A stretch of 64,000 bases of DNA. Origin: Phoronis australis. Taxonomy: Eukaryota > Phoronida > Phoronidae. The notes beneath the pieces are model-generated. The model did no database searches. It was not told the origin of the DNA and saw only the letters and a program-made list of their open reading frames with translations. The stretch covers positions 315,846-379,845 of the forward strand of contig NMRA01000004.1 in assembly GCA_002633005.1 (NCBI GenBank). The letters are read 5' to 3'. The stretch's first letter is position 1. Each line of letters begins with the position of its first letter. Made by a program: the position numbers and the translations under genes. Below are positions 32,980-44,300 of the stretch, in pieces.

Positions 32980-35700
32980 GGAGTTGATAGTCACAGCCAG
33001 ATCCTCGGACGGTGCATGATCGACTGGGGCCAACTCAGAGGGAATTTCGGGAGCGGGAGGCTGAAGTGGAGGTTGTGAGGTGGGCGTCGGACTTGAGGAT
33101 AGTGGCGTAACATGATCGTCATCATCAGCTGCTTCAAAGCTGGAACACTAAGACCCGGGGATAGTGAGAGGGACCATCTCGTGAGGGACTTTGTAGCACT
33201 GCGTATCTTTTCATGATAGGATGTTGAGTGAAGTTGGTTGCCAACAAATTTCTGAATGTTGAGCCAAGAACCGTCGCGACCAACCACGAGATAGCTAGGA
33301 CGAGAGCGAGTCTTATCGCGATCACCATAGAGATGAACTAAATCCCCAGCTGTAGCGTTGCTCGTGGGAGGAAGTCTAGCCATAGGAGCCTTAGATCTCG
33401 AGCTGGGTTCATGGTTCCTTTCACGTTTGAGTCACTGTGTCTCGATCAGGGTGAGGTCGATTACGGGCATTTGGTCGCAGGTAAATTGGTCACGTTGGAA
33501 TAGCATCTCTCGGGTAGATAATCCTCTTGAACGTAGCCGACTGTTAAGTCGGGCAACTTCGAGTGAAAGCTGAAAAAAGTTACCTTGCTATGGATCAAGT
33601 GTTCACGTAGTAACTCATCGGAAAGCTCTTCAATAGCCTTTTCAACGACTGGGTTGTGATGGGGTTCTTAGCACGGCCAACTTCAATAGTGTGTCGTTTA
33701 AGGAGATCATCGTCCTTCAAAGCACTGAAGCCGGGAGCCCGATCCGTACGGATAACTGCTGGAGGACCATCCAAAGGACAAAGTTCTATGCACATTAGTG
33801 AAGAAGACAATCCCGCAAGTCGTCACGGCGTTCACTCTCGACAATGCATGCAATGGTGTAGGAGGACACGCATACCCGCAGCACGAGGATCAATTGGCGA
33901 TCGCGTTTCATGACATCTGCAACGAAAGACAGACCGACGGTCGGGGAAGGGTCAGACGAATCTTGAGTGGTCAACGTCTTGGGGAATGTCTGAAGGGAGC
34001 AACACTGGTGGCAAGATTTGGAACATTTGTCAATGGTGAAGTCCAAGTCGAGGGCGTAGAACAACGTTGGGTAACCAGCCTCAGCTGAATGGATGAGCGA
34101 TGATCCAAGCCGAGGTGAAGAGCCATCAGTAGACCGTCTAAGACAGAACGGGGAACAACTATGCACTCGCGAATCGGAGCGGGAGGTGCATTTCTACGGA
34201 CAACGAATAAACCATCACTAGCGACCTTGACAATGGTTAGGTAACGCTTCACATCTTGAACATCAATCAGCTTCTTACTGGGACGAGTATCTTGAGTTAG
34301 ATGAGCATGAGTACGGCGACGATCTGAGCACTCAGTTTGGATACCATGCCAAGCAGAACGGGCAGTGAACGGAAGCCTCGACACACCCGATAAGATGTCG
34401 TCTGTAGATGAACGAAAGACCACACAATCTTCGGTAGAAGCCAAGAAGGAGCATACCTGGCACGTCATGTCTGAACACTCAATACTATGTCGGCTTACAA
34501 ACTCTGATACGATGTTCGCGGCACCTGAAACATGGCGAGCAATAGCTTGGAGCCGAGATGCAGTTGACAAAAATGTAGACACTCGAGGACTCAAAGAAAA
34601 TTCACTACTATACATAAACGATCTTCTGTCTGTACACATGGCTTACTGTCAGTGAGGACCGTAGCACGATGCTTGGACTGGATGAGGTATGGGCTGAAGT
34701 GCTTCAAGCCCACGGCAATTGCTAAAGCTTCATCCTCACAAGGGAGCCAAAGCACTTAAGCTTGGCGCTGAAGAAGGAAGCAATTTTGGGTTTTCCTTTC
34801 CTTTTAACATATAGGGTGGCTGCTATCCCTGGGTGCTTGTTAGAGGCGTCTGTCACAATCCATAGGTTATCCTCAAGACGGGGGAATGTGATGACCTTGT
34901 TAGACGAGAGTGCTTTCTGGGCGGCAGAAAAGGCACTGACTAACTCATCAGACCATGTCAATGGATCCTTGGAATCGCGGTCTGAAATAGCAGTGGAGAC
35001 ATAAAGACGGAGCAATGAGGGATAACCCTAGACAGAACCTTGAAGGCACCAATGAATGAACGCATCTGACGCACGGTTGTAGGCTTGTTGCACGAAGCAA
35101 GAGCAGCGATGCAATGACTGCTAGCCTGAAGGGTGCCACCTTCCCGTATCCAACCCAGGAAATGACCGTTTTGGTAGTTGACAAATGTAGACCAGACTTA
35201 GCAAGGGCAGAAAGTACCAGTTCCCAATTGGTAAGTTGCTCAGATGGTGTCTGGCCACCACATTACAAGTCGTCGGCCAACTTTAATTGGTTACAATGCC
35301 TTGTTCGAGATCACCAAGAACACGGCAGGTAAGCTCTTCTAATGCTGTTTCTGAACCCGGCATCCCATAGCACATCTGGTATAGACACGAATGCCATGGA
35401 AGTGGCTTATCACGCCGCAGTACTTCACGGATTCACGAGACATGGGAGTTTGATAAAAGACACTTTTGAGGTCCGTCTTGGCTATAAATCGCCACTGGGC
35501 AATTTTGCGTAGGACCGAATCTACATCGGGCATAAGTGATGGTTGAGGTTTGGCATATCTTCCAACATCCGCAAAGGCCGTCACGCGTCGAAATCTACCG
35601 CTGGGCTTTTTGACCAGGAAGGATGGGTTGAGATGCCCAACTTGGACCTTCACATTTTCGGGACGAACAGACACCGAGTGCCTCAAGGTCTTTGTTGGAG
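32980..35700 (-). mobile_element. Degenerate Ty3/gypsy-type retrotransposon pol
   Basis: Read on the minus strand, broken frames follow pol order. Reverse transcriptase (35686-35339) has [32 protein letters not shown] and [10 protein letters not shown], with the ADD catalytic area near 35270. An RNase H-like part (35015-34722) has WIVTDASNKHPGIAATLY. An RNase H to integrase zinc-finger link (34639-33971) includes CSKSCHQCC in an overlapping frame, and the integrase core is at 34166-33795. A C-terminal GDLVHLYGDRDKTRS segment lies at 33383-33180. Several frameshifts and stops separate them, gag was not recognised and no LTRs were seen, so it cannot move by itself. Confidence 0.85.
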
Positions 35701-36700
35701 GTCATGGAGCTTTGTCGGTGAGTACATAGGTAGACCAGCGGATCCATTGTAAGTAAGTAATGTTCTTCTTCCAGTTATCAAAACTGTTGAGCCGAGCAGT
35801 TCTCATATAGCTCAAAGAGTTGAATAGAGTGGCTATAAACCTTTTGTCACAAAAACAAACTTTAAATTTGCCTTAGATTATTTACCGAAAAGAAGTTGGT
35901 CTCAAACTGTTCAGTGGTCAAATTAAATGTGAAAAAAGGAGTTTCTTATTGCTTAAGACCACGTTCTATATGTTACTTTGTCACGGCGTGTCAGTTTCAC
36001 GTTTGTCACTATTGTACAAAATATGTTACATCACTGCACTGACGTAACCACGCTGAGGTTTGTCCTAAGCTAAGGTGCAGTAATGAGCGTCTCGTGGCGT
36101 GGACGTGAATCTCTGGAAACGGCTTAACCAAATTTCAATGGGCTCACACTTGTTAAGCTTATAGGCACAACGAAACCTTAACACCGAAGCGTTAAATAAT
36201 ATAATTGCGATTGAGTGTTTAATTACTACGATCGCGAGTAAAGTAGCATTGTGAAATTTGTTTTCAGGCACAAAATTTTCATGTCAAGAAACAGTTAACA
36301 ACTTTACCAAGAAGTGAATAAACGCCAAGCTTTGGCGGGGAGTTGATTGCACCCACTGGTGTCTCAAGTTTCAAAAACTGTACGACTATATAGATAAAAG
36401 CAGGTTTTGAGTATTTTCAGAATAATAAGCAACAAATGGTTGTCAACTGACAAAGTTGCTGTATTTTACTTCACAAAATACATTCTCGTTCAGCGTAATA
36501 CTACACACTAACACAGTTTGAATACATTTTGCCCAAGCAACAACTTACGATGCAAATCACAGTTCATATGTCACTATCACTCAAGTTTCAACGTGTTGAC
36601 AGGCCTTCATCGAGCCGGAAGCAGCCGTCTGACACCGCAGTTAGATGGAGGCGCGCTAAAACATTGATGGAGTCTACGTGTGGGCCACTGTTTGGAACAG

Positions 36701-36819
36701 TTGATTGACTATGCTGCCGGTTCCCGGCGCCGGGTCACCGGCTGAGACATCTGATTGCTTGCAGACCAATCCGATGTCATAGCCGGGTGACCCAGCGCAA
36801 CCGGCGACGTCAATCAAGT
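36701..36819. repeat. Palindromic inverted-repeat element, copy 2
   Basis: Ends TTGATTGAC and GTCAATCAA. Arms of about 50 bp, including GCCGGTT, GGGTCACCGGCTGAGACATC and TGATTG, pair across a loop of roughly 10 nt. Same core as the element at 81-203. Confidence 0.85.
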
Positions 36820-36829
36820 GCAGCCCGTG

Positions 36830-39800
36830 ACAGCAGCACACCGGCCGAGTGCAGATGAAACTCCTGGCGATATGTTTTAAATAAGCAAAAGTTTTGGTAT
36901 GTTTTCTGAATGTATGGACTCCAGATAGTCCTTAATTTTGTATGCTAGTGAATCATAATATTTAGGTATTAGGTGAGCACACAATCCAAGTTTGCACTTG
37001 ATAATCCGGTATATTCAAACTATACAAATTCCCGGGATACATCTTAAGACATTTGGAGTTCACTGAACACGAATTTGAAGCTTTAATGCTGAGAACACAA
37101 ACTTTGACTGTTTACTGACTTGGTTAATTTTTGTTTACTGGAGCACAAAATCGAAAACACTCATCGAGCAGGATATATCGAAACTTAAGTCCGGAGATCA
37201 CATTTCGGATGCGGTGTTGGAACAAAAAATCGCATCATTTTTCGTTAATAGGGCACCAGTTTGCCCAGCCTTCTGCTCCAATAACACCCATCAGCTAGGT
37301 CACTTAAAGCACGTGACATAGTCATTAGTTAAGGTAAATAAAACACCTCATTTTCAAGTACAATTCCCAATCACATACTCAAGGTGGTTTGAAAATAAGT
37401 ACTAATACCATTGCTGCTATACAGGGGAATAAATTTAACCACTCAGTCAGAAGCATGACTGTGTCTAATCACATAGTTTTCATGTAGTATACTGGCTGTA
37501 ATTATTGTACACATTATAGTCATATATACACTGTAAATGTAGGCTATTTACATATTATAATAAACAACATTTGGCTCAAAATATTTCTTGTCACCATAAA
37601 TCAAAGTACAAAAAATATCAAATAAAATGTGTGCAAAACATATGGGAATGTCAATAAATTAAAATAAATATGATGTGATAAAACCACTTACAGACAAGAA
37701 CAAAACAGCACAGGATAACTTAATTTGGTAAAAAATATTAACCGCACTGAAATTTTTAATTAAAATGGGTTACAAAATAGTGTTACCTGCTTAATGCTTA
37801 TAAACTAGGCCCAATTAAAAATCTAAATCTGAATTAGATAAATTAAAATAAGTGCCATTAAACAGATATCTTCACTTTGCTTAGCTTTCAATGTTGAATT
37901 CTTAACTGAAGTGCATTGGAGTTAAAAACATTACCACCCTCATCCGATCTTAAATAGTTGGCCATTGACACAGACAGGCATATATACCCCATTTTCGAAA
38001 TAGGAATTTTTGGATTGGCTAACCTTTAAGAACTAAGAAGCTTGTTCTAATGTCACTGATGGTTTCCTTGTTTTTGTTGGTAATGGCAACAGATTCCAAT
38101 CAAGGTAAGGAACATTATGAGACTGGTTTTGAGAGAGTAAAATGCCAAAATAGATTTTCATTTTTAATTACCAGCTTAACAGGTGGAGATGCAGCTTCAG
38201 CTCCTAAATAAAAGCGCAAAACTCATTGAAAATAACAACCTTTATAAGCACTATTTGTTGAACCATAATCATATACATTAATAAATATAGTAATTTTCAA
38301 CTGATAACAATATTTTCAATAATGTTGCATTAACCTTCCACAAAATAGTAATCAATACTTTAAAAATTATTCTGTATTTAAAAGGCAACATAACAGAAAT
38401 CAATACAATAAACTAGGAAATAAATACACTTAAAATAGGATTAAGAGAGCAAAGGATTTCACAATTACAACAATTATGTACATTTTCATAATAAGACACT
38501 TTAAGGGGGGAAATTTTGCAAATGGATGTCAGAGTCACTGTTTTGGTCACATTATACGTGTTAAAGGCATTTAAAGGCATTCCCCTCAGAGAAGTTGAGG
38601 AAAGATATCTAAAATGCAAGTTATGTAAGGTCAATAAGCCAATAAAATATAGACAATGAAAATTTGCTGTCATAAGTCGCTAACACTGTTGACAGTTGAT
38701 TTATCGTTCATTATAAACATTGATTTATTCATATACAATGCAATTTTTCTGTTGATATTGAGAACCTACACTGGCTGTTTGAGTAAATGGTACATCTATA
38801 TGCATCAATACGGACATGTTCACCCCTACCAATGTAAATCCCTTAATCATATCCACATTCATCAATATTGAACAAAATGCATGATTTTGGAATATGCCTA
38901 AGGCATCACTTAAGATTGTTTTTAAGCCATAAATGTTCACATTTCTACCCCATCTCTACTATTCAGTAAGGTGTTATGGGATATTTCTGTAACTGCACCC
39001 CTGGCTGGCTTCACAAAACTGAGAGAAATTTGAGACAGGAAAAAAGCCAAAACAGTATGTGCATACAGGACCCTTTTTCGGAAAGGAGAGTATACTTATA
39101 TGGAATATACAATGAACAAAATTGGACAACTGCAAACAAAAAGAGAGAAGAAAAAGTTGTTTAACAAAACTTTTACGCCCTTGAATGAGACATTTTGGGC
39201 AACTGGGAAGAAACCAGGTTAATGCAACCAGGTGGAAAATGTGCCTGACGAATGCTGCTTGTAGAGGTGCGATTACAAAAATTCTTGGCAAGTTCACCCT
39301 GGCGTACAAGCAGGGATTCCACCTCAACTAAGGAGTGTCCCCTCAGTTTAGGAAACTTAAATTTTCAAGAAATGTAATTTAACTTGAAGGCATTAATTTA
39401 CATTAATGACCACATAGCCTCATTCATTTCTAAACAGAAAGCCTATGCGCAATTTTCATGAAGATAATTGTTAGTGCTCAAAGTAAGTGAACTTTCATTC
39501 TTTGACCATTTATGTTTCACTCCCTTGCACACCAGACAATTTTTAATAAGAGAAAGCACTAATGATTTCAAATTAAAATTCAGTTATTTTACAAACACTA
39601 TATTCATCATACTTAACATCACATGATAACCAACTTGGTCCTCATAAGCTTGGCCACATACGGATATAGGATTTCATCACAATCCAAATACTATACAATA
39701 CACATAATGGATATATTACATAATCATCAACAACAGAGACATCTTCAGTTGTATTTTAGTTAAATTTTGGAGTATCCTATCTACTAAGAAAATCTTTGGA

Positions 39801-40602
39801 AAATAAACAGTTACGTCTTAATTAAATGCTTCTTCCTAAAAAAAGTCCAATTCAGAATGATACACATTTGATTTTACTTTTTGCTTTGTAATAAAAAGGA
39901 TACTAACCCTGTTTAACATTGTTCTAATTGTGACTAGATCACTTAAATCTAAAAATAATATTCCTTAATCCTTTTCAACAGGTCTCAAAAGCTTGAAGAA
40001 AGTTTGAAGACTACTTACAAAATCTTCTAAATCTGCCAGTATGACGAATGCTTTGAGCAAATCAAAGCAGTCCCAGGGGAAGTCCACTTCAAAGCTCAGG
40101 TTGTGACATAATAATGAAATGCTATGCTTCATCTCTCCAAAGAAAGTATTTACAGTTTAGAAGATGACAAAGAGAAACTGAGCATGAAGTTTAATACCCC
40201 TTTAACATGACCAACTCAAACAGAGTATAGTATCTGTTTCACAAACCAATCAAAGAGTTTTGTATCTGTTTAGTAACATCAACTAAAACTGAGCTTAGTA
40301 TCTCTTTAAAGAAGTTCACAAACATTAATGAAGACCGTCTTGAAACTAAGGAATACTTTTTGCAAAAGATTCTCACATTTTTGCTGCAGGAAATGACTTT
40401 AGTTGATGAACAGTCTTCACAAATTTTCCAATTACATCCCAAGGTTGGTAAGTTTACCGCTAAGTTATACCCCTGTGGCTGAGTGCACGACATGTCTGTA
40501 CAACATGAACAACAAAGCATGCAATTAAGTACTACAACATCAACAATGGACAATAAATACTCCTTTAATAAGACAACAAACAAAGCACATGCAAGGTCCC
40601 AA
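36830..40602. other. AT-rich region 3' of CHT copy B, possible 3'UTR
   Basis: No exon recognised on either strand. It is very AT-rich, with few repeats near the gene. On the minus strand an ATTAAA lies at 40569-40564, 34 nt after the copy B stop, and an AATAAA at 38729-38724, so the 3'UTR could be short or about 1.9 kb long. Confidence 0.45.
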
Positions 40603-41325
40603 CTACTGCTGTTTTACTGTTAGCCTATCGCTTTCGCCATCATTCGAAATCGCGTCTCCATTACCGGAGTTTACTGGCAAGAATGGCTGATGCAGTGGCG
40701 AAGAATTCGGTGTTGGTTCATTGGACATATTTTTGTCTTGAACTAAGGGTTGCTGTAGGATATCGCTTGATGATATTTTCAAAGCAGGATTTATTGTACC
40801 ATTGGCTTTCAAGCTCTTCTTGGCATTGAGGGCTGTGAGTTCTAAGTTGCCATTACTAGACTCATTCAGTTCAATGTTGTCCTCAGGAATGTTCACGATG
40901 CATAAGAAGATATCAAACTTGGCAGGTAACATCTCCTTTTCAAATATGACCTTGAATAGCAAGGACACTACGATTTCAGTTACTAAAGATATTAACATAC
41001 AGAGAGTTCTAAAGGGGAACAACTGACTGTTTTCCTTCGCATCATAAAACGGATAATGGATGAGTGCGGGTAGACCAATTAACTTCTCACCACCAGCAAT
41101 TCTGAAGAATAAACCAATAATGTACGCCGACAGAGAGCCATAGGTGTTGCAGAACTTGAGGTATACCACGCATATTAATTGCGGGAAGAGAATCACATAG
41201 ACAAGGTCAGAGCACAGCGCCCATAAACCATAAATTGTGTTTATTGTGATTCCCATAACTGTGGCCAGTACACCAACGCCAAATATACCCGCTCTCATTA
41301 TCCACACAATTTCACGTTCACTCGC
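40603..41325 (-). CDS. SLC5A7: CHT copy B, coding exon 8 and C-terminal tail
   Basis: [13 protein letters not shown] through the last membrane helices and a long polar tail, ending in a stop at 40605-40603. The acceptor is TTCTTTTACAG. The tail has several S/T and acidic patches ([18 protein letters not shown]) in the region where vertebrate CHT1 carries a dileucine-type endocytosis signal. An exact signal is not evident. Confidence 0.95.
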   Translation of the reverse strand, partial: ASEREIVWIMRAGIFGVGVLATVMGITINTIYGLWALCSDLVYVILFPQLICVVYLKFCNTYGSLSAYIIGLFFRIAGGEKLIGLPALIHYPFYDAKENSQLFPFRTLCMLISLVTEIVVSLLFKVIFEKEMLPAKFDIFLCIVNIPEDNIELNESSNGNLELTALNAKKSLKANGTINPALKISSSDILQQPLVQDKNMSNEPTPNSSPLHQPFLPVNSGNGDAISNDGESDRLTVKQQ

Positions 41326-44300
41326 CTGTAAAAGAAACAAAATTACAAATTAGACAGAAACATTGCATGGGTATGAAAGATCCAGGGACACTCCTTTCAT
41401 CCACTTTTGATTTTTACCATTCTATCAATTTGCTCGCTATGTGGATAAGAAGTGATTTTTGGCTTTGGAAAAAACTGACAGTTTCCTACATCGTAAGTTT
41501 CAGTGCAGTAACTTAATGGCTTGTCACAGTGCATATAATTGTCTCCAGCAATATCCACTGTCAGTTCTTTCCAAGCTCCATATCGCTTCTCATCCGATGA
41601 ATGAACAAGTTGATACTAGTTTTGTAGCAACATAGATAGCCTATGGTAGCAGTAAGTGGTCTGAATCAAAAGTTGTCTTTAATGGGAGGTGTAGGTTTAT
41701 CAGTAGCAGCATAAGGTCAAAAGCAAATCTAAATGAACCTATCATTAAAAAATCCATCTGGAAATACTCCAGAAAAGAACAACTTTATAGTGATATGATG
41801 CTGCATGTGGCTTTAAATGACATTACAAATATTACCAGAGGTGTGTTCTGCATGCGCAAGACACATCCAGTGAGAAACTTGGCAATGGAACAGAAATAGA
41901 TTTTTTACTCACAGCCTACTCCCGTAATTCAATTCTAGCCTCGCCGACCAATCATTTCAGTAACGACCATTTTGCTTGTGTATGTGAGTATGGTCTCAAA
42001 CTTATATATACTCGTGAAACACGCAACTTTCACTCAAAAGATTTTATGTTGTCTTGCAAGACTTTGCAAGTACCATGCTAGATGGAATGCTGTACAGGAT
42101 TTGTTGATAAAACAGATTAAAAAGAAGCACTAAACTGAGTTTTTGGATTAAAAATATGCATTTAGAACTGGATGCTCCTTACTTCAAGCATAAACAAAAA
42201 GGAAAATAGAGTCAATTCTGGCTGTGGCCCTGTTCAAGCCCGCATTCTGAACAACGGCAAGTTAAGTCATATATTTGATCGCTGATAAATCTCACAAATC
42301 AATCAATCACTCTTCATGTATTTTTTAATGAATAGGAGCCAAAAGTTTCATACTACCCGCATGAAAAAAATCCTATGTTTACACCCTATAACCGGTTGAG
42401 AATGGGCAACTCAACCAGATTGCGCACCACAGAATCTGCCAGCTTAGATCAAAGACACCATGCCGTTGTGGTAAATTAAATCACTTCATGCTGCTGGTAT
42501 TATCGTTCCCTAAATAATGAGACCCATCATAAGCACATTGGGGGCAATAATAGCATTTTCAAAATTTTTGTTTCGAAAGTTTGTAAATAGCATAATTGAA
42601 TAGTTCGTGAAAAGCACACGTGGTTAGGGTTTTGAACTTTGAAAGTCGCACAAGAAATGTGACTTTTACAACTTAAAACGTGTGTTTAATGTTGCAATAA
42701 TACATTCCTCATTAATTCTTTTGGGTGTGCAACATAATTGGGTCAATTACTAAACCGTCAGGCAGCAGTTGGATTTTGAGGTAACCCCAGTGTCATCGTA
42801 CAATTCTAGGTATGCTGAGCTTCTTGCTATGTTATTTGAAAACAACAAGAGCAGATTATCTTGTGATGGGCAATGAACAGATTAATGGTCCAATACAGAA
42901 AATGGGATCAAAATGGTGGTTTCAAAAAATACAGCTACTGTATCTGGTTGAAGCACCTGAAATTAAGACCTAAGTTTAGTGCCTCTTATGGCTAGCAAAG
43001 AAAATGACACAAAAGTGCAGCTTAAAACATTACTCCCTGTCTGAAGATCAGCTTGTAGACATTGCGAGCAAACATAGAGCTGGCTGAGAGGACAGACGAA
43101 TCAGCAGATGACATCACAGCGGCAGATATGGCACCCAGCCCAATAAACGACACTGCCTCTGGACATAAGTATTGTAGAACCAATGGAAGGACAATCTTAC
43201 GCTCTTCGTCAGGAATGGGGACCTTGCCATCATAGGCAGTCGAGTTCCAATCTGAAACATCATACATTTACTGTAGTTTTACATTCATCTCTAGATTACG
43301 AACGTTCTAACACTACAAACACCAAAAAAGACCCGCACTTTTCAGATAATTTTCTTTTGCAAACAAACAAGTCCCACATTTACAACTAAGAAAATTAACT
43401 GACATGGAAAAAACAAGTTATGAAAATGGTTGTTAAAACAAGAGACAGTGGATCATAAAATTCAAGACATGATGTGGCTGAATGATACTATAATCTTCAT
43501 TATCATTACAATTATTAGAAAATGATATTCATCCACTGTTCATGGCAGAATGCTTTATAAAAATAAATGTGTTACTGCAACAGATAAATTACATATTTGT
43601 AAAAATAATGTACAGCAGTAAATACGGTTAGCAGAAAACATGCCAATATCATTATGATACTTGAATAGAAAAACAGAAACAAAAACATAATGAAAAATTA
43701 AAGCGAGACTAAAAAGTAGGGTGTCTTGTAGTTCTTAGCATTTGCAAGAAAAAGACATGGATGCACTGAATGTGTTTAAAGTATCTTTTTATTCACTTCT
43801 AATAATTATTTTTAACTTATTCTAATTTTCATCTTCATTATCATTATTGATATTATTACTATTATTGTTATCATTATTATCAGTATTACTTTTATTATTG
43901 TTATTGTAGTTAGTGTTAGCATAATAGTATTATTATACACGTAATTATTATACTTGCAATTATTATACTAATACTTACTATTATTGATTTTATTGTACTT
44001 ACTATTGTTATTATACTTCTCATCATCGTTATTATTACATTAAAAACAACTATTATTATTGTGATGATTTTAGAGCCAAAAAGATAAGGCCTTCAATGAA
44101 AACAACACATGCAAATGTGCAGTACAAGAAGATAGCGTAACAACCTTCCACTGTTTATTCTGATTCATCAATCATTATATTTTCCCACGTTGTTTAACCA
44201 ATCTATTACGCAATATATATCATCCTCTCTACTACGTACATTTGATGTTGAAATAGCAATCATATTTTACAATTAAGCATTGCATGTGATTGCAGTACCC

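Noticed and set aside
40802-41026. 74-codon plus-strand frame over CHT copy B exon 8
   Set aside because: Shadow of the true coding strand.
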